DNA from: Kordia sp.
GTDB lineage: Bacteria; Bacteroidota; Bacteroidia; Flavobacteriales; Flavobacteriaceae
Length of the DNA stretch: 64,000 nt
Reading direction: 5' to 3'
Assembly: GCF_022447245.1 (NCBI RefSeq)
Contig: NZ_JAKVBC010000002.1
Coordinates: 218,278-282,277, forward strand
Positions 8,679 to 16,464 of this stretch are shown piece after piece. The notes under the pieces were generated by a model that was not told the DNA's origin, did not search any database, and saw nothing but the letters and a program-made list of their open reading frames with translations. Each line of letters begins with the position of its first letter. The stretch's first letter is position 1. Both the position numbers and the translations under genes were made by a program.

Positions 8679-9372
8679 GTTCAGAAGCTCTTACTTGTTC
8701 TACAAATGTATCTTTTTCGATAACACCATCTTTTAACATTACAATACGCTTTGTCATATTTGCAATGTCTGGTTCGTGCGTTACTACCAGAATCGTTTTT
8801 CCTTCATCATTAATTCCTTGTAAAAAGTCCATCACTTCATACGAAGTTTTGGTATCTAATGCTCCTGTTGGCTCATCGGCTAACAATACTTTTGGTTCTG
8901 ACGCTAAAGCGCGTGCGATGGCTACACGTTGCTTTTGTCCTCCAGAAAGTTCACTTGGTAGATGGTGTGCCCTATCTTCCAATCCAACTTTCTCTAGATA
9001 GTATAGTGATTTTTCTTTTCTGATTTTTCGTGAAATTCCTTGATAATATAATGGCAATGCCACATTTTCAGCAGCATTTTTATAATTGATCAAGTTGAAA
9101 GATTGAAATATAAATCCTAGAAATTTATTACGATATATTGCTGCTTTTTTTTCGCTTAGATTTTTAATTGGAACATCGTCTAACACATACGAGCCTTTAT
9201 CGGCTTCATCAAGCATTCCAATAATATTAAGCAGTGTAGACTTTCCCGAACCTGAAGAGCCCATTATAGATACAAACTCTCCTTCTTTTATATCAAGATT
9301 GATTCCTTTGAGCACATGAAGCTCGTTGCTCCCCATACGATAGGACTTTTGTAATTCCTTGATCTGAATCAT
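8671..9372 (-). CDS. ABC transporter ATP-binding protein (MacB/LolD type)
   Basis: A 233-residue ATPase with all motifs intact: Walker A 'GSSGSGKSTLL' (about residue 38), Q-loop 'FIFQSFNLI', signature 'LSGGQKQRVAIARAL', Walker B 'VLLADEPTGALD' and H-loop 'VVTHE'. The 'DEPTGALD' ending is typical of the LolD/MacB/FtsE group that drives FtsX-type permeases. First gene of the five-gene efflux operon; the next gene overlaps it by 8 bp. There are 134 bp to the preceding gene and no strong TAnnTTTG element was seen, so the promoter position is uncertain. Confidence 0.95.
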   Translation of the reverse strand: MIQIKELQKSYRMGSNELHVLKGINLDIKEGEFVSIMGSSGSGKSTLLNIIGMLDEADKGSYVLDDVPIKNLSEKKAAIYRNKFLGFIFQSFNLINYKNAAENVALPLYYQGISRKIRKEKSLYYLEKVGLEDRAHHLPSELSGGQKQRVAIARALASEPKVLLADEPTGALDTKTSYEVMDFLQGINDEGKTILVVTHEPDIANMTKRIVMLKDGVIEKDTFVEQVRASEHV

Positions 9373-9505
9373 AATTGGTTAGGTATTTATTTAACACAAT
9401 ATTACATATTTGCAATAACATGCATTATTAATATTCTGTTAATCTTATTTATGATTGATATAATTAAGTATAAGACTACCTAAACGGAATTTTGTTACAA
9501 AAAAA

Positions 9506-9739
9506 CTATGATTTTTTTATTGCATTCTTATTGCTGTATGTTTTATAGATATAAAACCCTGTAAGCGCTACAAGCAAGTACGGAATTGCCATCAAATATA
9601 CAATTCCATTATTGACCCCTTTTGCCTGAGACAAATCAGCTTCAGATTCTAGAACAGCTCTGCACATAGCACATTGTGCTTCTAACGGAAGTGCTGCTAG
9701 AAAAACTACAATGACTAATATGATGTGTTTCTTTTTCAT
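9506..9739 (-). CDS. Small secreted/membrane protein with CxxC motif, linked to cytochrome oxidase assembly genes
   Basis: A 77-residue protein. The start ATG at 9739 overlaps the stop of the DUF420 gene by one base (TAATG), which fixes the start; the frame is open upstream only inside that gene. It has an N-terminal signal-like helix ('IILVIVVFLAALPLEA'), then Cys-Ala-Met-Cys at about residues 24-27, a short soluble part, and a second helix (about 46-64) with a Lys-rich end. The CxxC just after membrane entry and the position at the end of the SCO-DUF420 cluster suggest a role in oxidase assembly or copper/thiol handling. That is inference; no named family is recognised. Confidence 0.75.
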   Translation of the reverse strand: MKKKHIILVIVVFLAALPLEAQCAMCRAVLESEADLSQAKGVNNGIVYLMAIPYLLVALTGFYIYKTYSNKNAIKKS

Positions 9740-10311
9740 TATTGTGCTGCATTTAGTAATTCTTCCGCAGTTTTGTAGTATGGAGAAATCATAACATAAA
9801 CCACAACTCCTGTTACGGCTACATATAACCAAATTGGAAATGTGATTTTGGCTATTTTTTTATGCTTGTCAAAACGTTTTGCCAACGCCTTAACATATGT
9901 AATTAGCACCAGCGGAATGATGGCGATACTCAACACAATATGTGATATAAGAATGAAGAAATATATTCCCCTGATCAGTTTATCTGGATTTTTAAATTCT
10001 GTAGAAGTAGATGTCATATGATACGCAACGTACATTGCTAGGAAAGCTACCGAGAGCGCAATACATATTTTCATTAATGTTTCGTGCAGTTTTATTTTTT
10101 TGTTTTTGATAGCAATAACTGCAGCAATTAATAAAACCGCTGTAATTCCATTAATAGTGGCATAGATTGGCGGTAAAAATGTTAATGGCTTTACACCTTC
10201 GAGTTTTATCCCAAATAAAGCTGCTACTACTAATGGAATTGCAATAGATAATATTACAATCCATTTTTTATATTTTTTTTCGATGTCATTTGTGGCTTCC
10301 ATAGGCTTCAT
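9739..10311 (-). CDS. DUF420 family membrane protein (CtaM-like oxidase assembly factor)
   Basis: A 190-residue protein with five predicted membrane helices (about 18-38, 46-66, 79-99, 121-142, 158-178). It has the DUF420 pattern of conserved His residues ('KLHETLMKICI', 'YVAYHMTSTS', 'ILISHIVLSI'). In Bacillus and Staphylococcus, DUF420 protein CtaM is needed for maturation of heme-copper oxidases. Here it sits directly between the SCO gene (2-bp gap) and the small CxxC protein, in line with that role. Met1 (10311) or Met4 (10302) could be the start; the first fits the tight operon spacing. Confidence 0.85.
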   Translation of the reverse strand: MKPMEATNDIEKKYKKWIVILSIAIPLVVAALFGIKLEGVKPLTFLPPIYATINGITAVLLIAAVIAIKNKKIKLHETLMKICIALSVAFLAMYVAYHMTSTSTEFKNPDKLIRGIYFFILISHIVLSIAIIPLVLITYVKALAKRFDKHKKIAKITFPIWLYVAVTGVVVYVMISPYYKTAEELLNAAQ

Positions 10312-10313
10312 TA

Positions 10314-11015
10314 TTATTCTTCCAATAAATTTTTAATGTCTTCTTTTAGCATTTCTACTTCCTTCATGTCGGTTCCTTGATAGTAGATTTTTGGATTTCC
10401 ATGATTGTCTTTACGCGAACGTATGAAACCATTTTTATCTACTAAAGCAAAGTATCCTTGATGCTCAAATCCACCAGCAACTTCAGGATTGATTCCTGTA
10501 AAAATGTTGAATCCTTCGTTTGATAATTTGTGTATTTTTTCCAAATCACCTGTTAAGAAATGCCAGTTGAGTGATTTTACACCGTAACGTTCCGTATATT
10601 CTTTTAAAACTTTTGGAGTATCCGTTTCTGGGTCAATCGTAAATGATGCAATGGCAAAGTCATCTCTTTCATTAAATTCATCATCAAGCGTACGCATATT
10701 ATTATTCATTACCGGACATATTGTTGGGCAAGTTGTAAAGAAAAACTCTACTACCGTTACTTTTCCTCTAAAATCAATATTTGAGATTTTTAAGTTGTCT
10801 TGATTTGTAAATAAGAATTCGGGAACACTTCGTGCTTTTCCATCAATTTTAAGATAAAGCAATTTTTTGTTGCGCTCTTTCCCTACGATATTCATACGAT
10901 CTTTTTCTACCGTTTCACCTTTACTTACCTTATCTACAATTCTTGGAATAAATATGATTCCAAAGACCAAAATGATAAATGCGATTCCGATGTATGAATA
11001 GTTCTTTTTTTGCAT
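10314..11015 (-). CDS. SCO1/SenC family copper chaperone for cytochrome oxidase
   Basis: A 233-residue membrane-anchored thioredoxin-fold protein: an N-terminal helix (about 8-26), then the copper site 'CPTIC' (Cys96 and Cys100) and the distal ligand His185 in 'GGFEHQGYFALVDKNG'. All three copper ligands of the SCO family are present. SCO delivers copper to the CuA centre of oxidase subunit II, here encoded elsewhere in the window (38360-39421). It lies in the minus-strand cyoE-cox3-cox3-cox4-(11020)-SCO-DUF420 cluster, 4 bp after the preceding gene. Confidence 0.93.
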   Translation of the reverse strand: MQKKNYSYIGIAFIILVFGIIFIPRIVDKVSKGETVEKDRMNIVGKERNKKLLYLKIDGKARSVPEFLFTNQDNLKISNIDFRGKVTVVEFFFTTCPTICPVMNNNMRTLDDEFNERDDFAIASFTIDPETDTPKVLKEYTERYGVKSLNWHFLTGDLEKIHKLSNEGFNIFTGINPEVAGGFEHQGYFALVDKNGFIRSRKDNHGNPKIYYQGTDMKEVEMLKEDIKNLLEE

Positions 11016-11019
11016 GCTG

Positions 11020-11703
11020 TTATTTTTTTAAGTCTTCTTGTCTTCTTTTGTCTGATTTCTTTCCTCTGTATTCTACAAAGAGAATGCGTAAATCATCTGT
11101 CATTTTTCCTGAAAGATCTGAGATAATCGTCGTGTTATATCCATGAAGCATGTATGTTGGAGCACCTTCACGTATTTCTACCTTAGAGCGATCGTCAAAG
11201 CGACCTCGTAAGTTTTTGTCTTTATCTATGATATACATATAATCAGAACTTCCATATGGATCTAGGGCTAACGGAGATTCTAATCCTAAGAAAATACGAT
11301 TCAATTCAGCTTTGTCTACTACTAAGAAGTTCCAATATTGCAATTCATCTGAAAAACGACTGATTTCTTGTTTTAGATTTTTGATTTCTTCTTCTTGCCC
11401 AGAAGTGACCAACATCACTAATTGAAAGTGTTTAAAACCACTAAAACGCTTGTATATTTTTTGATTCAGATTTAGGACATTGATCTTTCTATCTTTAACA
11501 TTGTCTCCTAAAAACCCAAGAATTGTGATTTTCCCCTCAAACTGAATTGAATCTCTCTTTTCTATCGATTCATAATTCACCAAATCGGCTACATTATTTT
11601 TGATAACAGGAAGTGGCGTATAATTATGATTGGTAAAAAGAAGAAGCAATACAATGAATATAGGTAATAAGAATAAAACTCCTAAGATGATCTTCTTTTT
11701 CAT
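11020..11703 (-). CDS. Membrane-anchored protein of unknown function in the oxidase cluster, possibly thioredoxin-like
   Basis: A 227-residue protein with one N-terminal helix ('ILGVLFLLPIFIVLLLLF', about 5-22) and a soluble domain facing outward. The pattern 'GKITILGFLGDN' and 'DYMYIIDKDKNLRGRFDDR' recalls the SCO/thioredoxin fold of the next gene, but there is no CxxxC and no matching His. If related, it has lost the copper or redox site. It lies 4 bp upstream of the SCO gene, so it is probably co-expressed and acts in oxidase assembly. No family name is certain. Confidence 0.75.
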   Translation of the reverse strand: MKKKIILGVLFLLPIFIVLLLLFTNHNYTPLPVIKNNVADLVNYESIEKRDSIQFEGKITILGFLGDNVKDRKINVLNLNQKIYKRFSGFKHFQLVMLVTSGQEEEIKNLKQEISRFSDELQYWNFLVVDKAELNRIFLGLESPLALDPYGSSDYMYIIDKDKNLRGRFDDRSKVEIREGAPTYMLHGYNTTIISDLSGKMTDDLRILFVEYRGKKSDKRRQEDLKK

Positions 11704-11933
11704 ATCTGAGTATTGACGTTTATAATCAGTTATATAGCATTTGCAAAACAGTTCTTATTTGTAATTTTTACTGCTAAAACTTTCGTTATGCAAAAATAAA
11801 AATCGATTCGCGATTTACAGCTATATTCTTTCGTTTTTTTTTACTTTTTAACTTCTTTTTCATGAGAATTCAGACATTCTTTTTGGAAATCTTGTTTAAA
11901 AATTTGCGGAACACTTATCAAAACTTTCGGGTA

Positions 11934-11964
11934 TAAAAAAAGACGGTAATTTTTACCGTCTTTT
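11934..11964 (-). terminator. Terminator after cytochrome oxidase subunit IV gene
   Basis: A 12-bp perfect stem (11938-11949 with 11953-11964) and a 3-base loop, followed on the minus strand by further T residues. It lies 22 bp beyond the stop of the subunit IV gene and separates it from the SCO group. It is T-rich on both sides and may work both ways. Confidence 0.85.
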
Positions 11965-11985
11965 CTTTATATTTTTAGTGTCATT

Positions 11986-12384
11986 TTAGAAATTCCACTT
12001 TACATATCCATTTGTTTTTACATCTTCAATATAAGTTCCTTCTTGTAAAAGGATGAAAATTAAGTAGCAAATTAAGAATACTGCTGTCCAAACTACAGCT
12101 CTACGTAAAGAACTCTTTTCATCACGTAAGTGCATAAAGTCCCAAGCAATATAATATGCTTTTACAATTGTTAGAATGATAAATACCCAATTCAGATATT
12201 TCATCCCTACAAAATAGTTATCAACTAAAAAACTAGGTTTGTATATCCCTAATCCAACTTCAACAATGGTTACAAGAGATAAGAAGATTAATACACCCCA
12301 AATTTTTTGAACGTTCGACTTAAATTTAAGTCTTCCTCTAAATATGGCTAATTTATGCTCAGTATGTCCGTGATCGTGTGCCAT
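11986..12384 (-). CDS. Cytochrome c oxidase subunit IV family protein
   Basis: A 132-residue protein. It has a His-rich N-terminus ('AHDHGHTEHKLA') and three hydrophobic helices (about 31-50, 61-82, 95-115), as in the prokaryotic COX4 family (caa3 type). It is the small accessory subunit of the heme-copper oxidase. It lies 33 bp after the subunit III gene, and a terminator follows, so it ends the cyoE-cox3-cox3-cox4 transcription unit. The unit is split from coxA/coxB, which sit 24 kb away behind the Alternative Complex III genes. Confidence 0.88.
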   Translation of the reverse strand: MAHDHGHTEHKLAIFRGRLKFKSNVQKIWGVLIFLSLVTIVEVGLGIYKPSFLVDNYFVGMKYLNWVFIILTIVKAYYIAWDFMHLRDEKSSLRRAVVWTAVFLICYLIFILLQEGTYIEDVKTNGYVKWNF

Positions 12385-12417
12385 GATATATGATAATTTC
12401 TTTTAATATATTTTTTA

Positions 12418-13503
12418 TTAAACTAAGTAGAAGAAGGTAAATACGAATACCCAAACTAAATCGACAAAGTGCCAATACAATCCAACTTTTTCTACCATTT
12501 CGTAATTATTCTTTCTTCTTTCATATGTTCCTAATATGATATTGAAGAAAATAATAACGTTGATAACTACACCAGAAAACACGTGAAATCCGTGGAATCC
12601 TGTTATGAAGAAGAAGAAATCTCCAAACAATCTGTTTCCATATTCGTTATGAACAAGATTTGCTCCTTTAACATATACTACTGCATCTTTCAATGCTTTT
12701 TCTGATTCTGCTCTTGTTAACACACCTTTTTGTCCTGTTTTGTCTGCATTTACATACATTCTTTCAAAACGCTCTGCTTTTGTTACATCAGCTGGATTTT
12801 CAGAAGCTTTTAATCGCTCTATATTAGGAATGATTTCTTGCGTACGAACTGCTAAGTTTGAATGCGAATTAAAACCAGTTACAATATCTTGAACAGAATA
12901 TTTTGGTAATGCTGGTTCAGATACGAACCAAAGACCATTTTTACTCTTGTGTTGTACTCTTTCTTTGTGTGAAACTTTTGCGAAGTCTTCAACAGAAACG
13001 CGAAGCAATTTACCATGACTGTCTTTTTTATGACCGTCCACAAATTGGAGTATTTGACCTCCTTTTGTTTCTACAGCTCCATGAGTTCCTTTGATAAAGT
13101 TTGTCCACTCCCATGCTTGTGAACCTAAGAAGATTGCTCCACCAATAATGGTAAGAAACATGTAAAATGTTGTTTTCTTCTTGTTGTTGTGGTGTCCAGC
13201 ATCTACTGCTAATACCATTGTTACCGAAGAAGCAATTAAAATAAATGTCATTAACGCAACAAAATACATTGGGTTATCTCCGTGTGATCCAGGAAAGTGA
13301 TTATATACTTCATCGGCAATTGGCCATGAATCGATGAATTTAAATCTAGAGAATCCGTATGCTGCTAAGAATCCTGAGAATGTTAATGCATCCGACAAGA
13401 TGAAGAACCACATCATCATCTTTCCATAGCTTGCTTTTAGCGGCTTGTTTCCGCCTCCCCAAACTTTACCTTCTGTGCCTGTATTTGAAACAGTAGCTTC
13501 CAT
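12418..13503 (-). CDS. Cytochrome c oxidase subunit III, long form with internal insertion
   Basis: A 361-residue heme-copper oxidase subunit III. Helices at the start ('KMMMWFFILSDALTFSGFLAAYGFSR', about 29-52; about 82-103; about 114-130) and the end ('DFFFFITGFHGFHVFSGVV' and 'GLYWHFVDLVWVFVFTFFYLV') are typical of the family. Between the third and fourth helices lies a soluble insertion of about 150 residues (roughly 135-290). This makes it far longer than the companion subunit III at 13550-14131 (193 residues). The insertion is rich in Lys/Glu/His and should face the periplasm or cytoplasm; its function is unknown. Confidence 0.92.
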   Translation of the reverse strand: MEATVSNTGTEGKVWGGGNKPLKASYGKMMMWFFILSDALTFSGFLAAYGFSRFKFIDSWPIADEVYNHFPGSHGDNPMYFVALMTFILIASSVTMVLAVDAGHHNNKKKTTFYMFLTIIGGAIFLGSQAWEWTNFIKGTHGAVETKGGQILQFVDGHKKDSHGKLLRVSVEDFAKVSHKERVQHKSKNGLWFVSEPALPKYSVQDIVTGFNSHSNLAVRTQEIIPNIERLKASENPADVTKAERFERMYVNADKTGQKGVLTRAESEKALKDAVVYVKGANLVHNEYGNRLFGDFFFFITGFHGFHVFSGVVINVIIFFNIILGTYERRKNNYEMVEKVGLYWHFVDLVWVFVFTFFYLV

Positions 13504-13549
13504 AAAAAGTTTACATTTTTAAAAAATTGTTCAAATTTACGTTTTTTTC

Positions 13550-14131
13550 TTATCTTAAGAAATTTAAAAATAAAAACAAGAAGACCCACAATATATCTAG
13601 GAAATGCCAGAACATTGCACCTAGTTCTAAACCAAGTGTTTGCCCTTGTTCATACTTTTGTTTAAAATGATTATAAATTACAACTGACAATACTATAATA
13701 CCAGCAGCAACATGCGCTAAATGTGTTACTGTAATGATATATATGAAAGATGTTGTAACTGTACTTTGTTTTCCTGTGAAATAGTATTTACTAGCTATGA
13801 TTTCATTGAACCCTACAAACTGCAAAATTACAAATACAATTGCAAGTACTAATGTAACTAGTAAAAACTTTCCTGCATTGCTGTGTTTTTCTTCTTGCGC
13901 AGCTTTTTTTGCCAAGTGAAATGTAACGCTACTTAACACAATTACTAAGGTACTATAGAAAAAAGCTGTTGGCAATACAAGATCTTGCAACCAATCTTTA
14001 CGTTCTTGACTAACGATATATGCACTCGTAAGTCCCGCAAACATCATAAACATGCTAATCATAGCAAACCACAACATCATTTTCCTTGATCTCGATTTCT
14101 TTTCTTGAAATGTCCCTTGCGTTAAATCCAT
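13550..14131 (-). CDS. Cytochrome c oxidase subunit III family protein (short form)
   Basis: A 193-residue membrane protein with five hydrophobic helices. It begins 'KKSRSRKMMLWFAMISMFM', and the family motifs 'YIITVTHLAHVAAGIIVL' and 'LELGAMFWHFLDILWVFLF' are present, including the conserved His residues. It lies 3 bp after cyoE and 46 bp before the longer subunit III gene. Two subunit III genes in tandem are common in Bacteroidota oxidase clusters; the two probably occupy different positions or represent a split of the seven-helix form. Confidence 0.92.
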   Translation of the reverse strand: MDLTQGTFQEKKSRSRKMMLWFAMISMFMMFAGLTSAYIVSQERKDWLQDLVLPTAFFYSTLVIVLSSVTFHLAKKAAQEEKHSNAGKFLLVTLVLAIVFVILQFVGFNEIIASKYYFTGKQSTVTTSFIYIITVTHLAHVAAGIIVLSVVIYNHFKQKYEQGQTLGLELGAMFWHFLDILWVFLFLFLNFLR

Positions 14132-14134
14132 AGT

Positions 14135-15046
14135 TTATTGTAAAAATTTATCTACTACAAATATTATTTGCATCAGCGTGATATATCCAACACTTGCCAG
14201 CATCAAAGCTTTTGCAGATTTATTGTCCATGTTTTTATATAGTCGGATCCCGAAGTATAATAGTCCAAGTCCTGATAAAAATACCAGAATCGCTGCTACT
14301 ATTGATAATCGCAATTCTCCCGTAAGTCCTGAAACTGGGAATATAGAGATGAATAGTAACCAAACTGTATACATGATAATTTGCAATGCAGTTGCTTTGT
14401 TCTTTTTACCTGTAGGCAACATAAAGAATCCGCCTTTTTTATAATCGTCAAATAAAAACCAACCAATAGCCCAGAAATGCGGAAATTGCCAAAAGAATTG
14501 AATCATAAATAAAATTCCTGGCTCAACACCAAATTTACCCGTAGCAGCAACCCAACCTAACATGAAAGGAATAGCGCCTGGAAATGCTCCAACAAATACT
14601 GACAATGGGGTTTTTGTTTTTAGAGGTGTATATACACATGTATATAAGAAAATAGAAATTGCACCAAACATTGCTGTTCTTGGATTAATAACATACAATA
14701 TGGCAATTCCTAATACCGTGAATAGTGCAGCAATAATGAATGCCGTCGTCACAGACATACGTCCAGACGGAATGGGTCTATTTTTAGTACGATCCATTTT
14801 TGCATCCAAATCCTTTTCAATGATTTGATTGAATGCATTAGAAGCACCTACCATAAAATAACCTCCTAGAGCTAGTAAGCTTAGGATTTTAAAACTAAAA
14901 CCTTCCGCTCCTACAGCTAACAAATACCCTGCTAAAGAAGAGAAGACTACGCTGATTGCTAATCCAACTTTTGTAAGCTGTTTAAAATCTTCAAATACTG
15001 AAGCAAATGAGTATGTTTTTTTAAGTGTATTCAATGCCGTTTTCAT
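14135..15046 (-). CDS. cyoE: Heme O synthase (protoheme IX farnesyltransferase)
   Basis: A 303-residue UbiA-type prenyltransferase that adds a farnesyl group to heme b to make heme O for the oxidase. The Asp-rich motif 'NQIIEKDLDAKMDRTKNRP' (about residue 85) and the second region 'YTPLKTKTPLSVFVGAFPGA' are intact, and about eight to nine membrane helices are visible. The start at 15046 was chosen over an open frame to 15106 because 'MKTALNTLKKTYS' matches the usual N-terminus and lies 20 bp after a good promoter. First gene of the oxidase cluster. No heme A synthase gene (ctaA) is seen nearby. Confidence 0.94.
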   Translation of the reverse strand: MKTALNTLKKTYSFASVFEDFKQLTKVGLAISVVFSSLAGYLLAVGAEGFSFKILSLLALGGYFMVGASNAFNQIIEKDLDAKMDRTKNRPIPSGRMSVTTAFIIAALFTVLGIAILYVINPRTAMFGAISIFLYTCVYTPLKTKTPLSVFVGAFPGAIPFMLGWVAATGKFGVEPGILFMIQFFWQFPHFWAIGWFLFDDYKKGGFFMLPTGKKNKATALQIIMYTVWLLFISIFPVSGLTGELRLSIVAAILVFLSGLGLLYFGIRLYKNMDNKSAKALMLASVGYITLMQIIFVVDKFLQ

Positions 15047-15065
15047 CAACCTTGCTAAATTCCTG

Positions 15066-15096
15066 CAAAGATAGAATACAAATACTTTGTATGCAA
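15066..15096 (-). promoter_or_regulatory. Promoter of the cyoE-cox3-cox3-cox4 cluster
   Basis: On the minus strand TATCTTTG (plus 15066-15073) matches TAnnTTTG, and TTG (plus 15094-15096) lies 20 bp upstream, inside the 17-23 bp range reported for Flavobacterium. The cyoE start codon is 20 bp downstream of the -7 element. Confidence 0.65.
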
Positions 15097-15276
15097 TGAT
15101 TTTCAAAGAGTTTTACTCCTTTTCTAAAAGTAATTGCTTTTCTATTTTTTATCTTTGGTGAGGAAGTGGATTTTATAACGACTATTGTCTGAAATCTACA
15201 ACATGAAATCAACCAGAATAATTTATCAATTCATGGCGAATTCCAACATATATAATTAATCATATAAAGCAGACAG

Positions 15277-16179
15277 ATGAAATTTCTAAAAACTACCTTA
15301 TCGTTTATTTTCTTATGTTCAATTTCAATTGGATTCGCTCAAAAAAAAGAGATTCAAATTAAAGTTACTAAAGTTACTGACCATGTGTATATGCTTGTTG
15401 GACAAGGTGGAAATATTGCCATTTCGGTTGGAGAAGACGGTGTTTTTATGATTGATGATCAATTTGCGTATTTGACTCCTAAGATCTTAAAAGCTATTCA
15501 AGGAGTTACTGATCAACCTGTAGAATTTTTAATTAATACACACTGGCATGGCGATCATACAGGAGGAAATGAAAATATGCAAAAAGAAGGCGCTGTGATT
15601 GTAGCACATGAAAATGTACGAAAGCGCATGAGTATAGACCAGTTTAATAAAGAACGAAATACAACGAAGAAAGCTTCTCCAAAAGAAGCCTTACCTATAA
15701 TTACTTTTTCTAAAGATGTTTCTTTCTTTTTTAATAACGAATCTATTTTTATTTTCCATGTACATGAAGCACACACAGATGGCGATGCCATGGTTTATTT
15801 TACAGAAAGTAATGTGTTACACACTGGCGATGCCTATTTTCAAGGAAAATATCCTTTTATCGATTTGAATTCTGGCGGAAGTGCACAAGGATATATTGCT
15901 GCTATTAAAAAAGCTTTACTTGTTATTAATGATGACACTAAGATCATTCCTGGGCACAGAAATATTTCTAATAAAGCAGAGTTGCAGTCATACTTAGAAA
16001 TGCTTGAAACCATTGAAAAAAATATAATGGCTGAAATTAAAGCAGGTAAATCCGAAGAAGAAGTCACAAAAAATACTGCAATCACCAAAAAGTACGACGA
16101 CTTAGGTTATGGCGATTGGTTTATCTCCGGTGAAGCTTTAAGAAAAACTTTTTATGAAAGCCTACAAAATACCAACTAA
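15277..16179 (+). CDS. Secreted metallo-beta-lactamase fold hydrolase
   Basis: A 300-residue protein with a signal peptide (1-21, 'ISIGFAQ') and an MBL fold. The zinc motif 'HWHGDHTGG' is intact, with further ligands in 'HEAHTDGDAMVYF' and 'HTGDAYF' and the late His in 'IIPGHRN'. The general layout resembles periplasmic MBL hydrolases related to class B enzymes and to quinoprotein relay-type proteins. The actual substrate (beta-lactam, lactone or other) cannot be told from sequence. It stands alone on the plus strand, and its last 18 bp overlap the end of the small convergent gene at 16162-16365. Confidence 0.9.
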   Translation: MKFLKTTLSFIFLCSISIGFAQKKEIQIKVTKVTDHVYMLVGQGGNIAISVGEDGVFMIDDQFAYLTPKILKAIQGVTDQPVEFLINTHWHGDHTGGNENMQKEGAVIVAHENVRKRMSIDQFNKERNTTKKASPKEALPIITFSKDVSFFFNNESIFIFHVHEAHTDGDAMVYFTESNVLHTGDAYFQGKYPFIDLNSGGSAQGYIAAIKKALLVINDDTKIIPGHRNISNKAELQSYLEMLETIEKNIMAEIKAGKSEEEVTKNTAITKKYDDLGYGDWFISGEALRKTFYESLQNTN

Positions 16180-16365
16180 CATTTTATAATTTGCAATAAT
16201 AATACCTGCGATTACAAAGAAAGCGCAGCAAAGCAAAAACACTGGATATTCTTTTACAGTGTAATTAGATCCTGTTTGACGTTTGTAAACTGCTAAATCG
16301 AGAGATTTGTATCCTAGGTAAATAAATGGTAAAATGAGGAGTAAGATGAAAAATGGCTTAATCAT
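16162..16365 (-). CDS. Small two-helix membrane protein, unknown function
   Basis: A 67-residue reading frame with two hydrophobic segments (about 4-20 and 42-62) joined by a Lys/Arg/Tyr-containing loop ('YKRQTGSNYTVKEYPVF'). Its end overlaps the MBL gene end by 18 bp, tail to tail. The clear helix-loop-helix pattern and the presence of ATG speak for a real gene, but no family is recognised, so it may be a chance frame. It starts 99 bp downstream of the remB stop on the same strand and could be co-transcribed. Confidence 0.6.
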   Translation of the reverse strand: MIKPFFILLLILPFIYLGYKSLDLAVYKRQTGSNYTVKEYPVFLLCCAFFVIAGIIIANYKMLVGIL

Positions 16366-16464
16366 TCTAAAAATAGGTTTGGACGTACAAGAAAGCTGAG
16401 GTATCTTGTGGTTAAATTTTTTCGAGGCTTTAACAAATTTAATAAAAAATTTGAAACAGCAATG

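Noticed and set aside
15021..15212. 63-codon minus-strand frame upstream of cyoE
   Set aside because: It overlaps the cyoE start in another frame and spans the cyoE promoter; nothing protein-like was seen.
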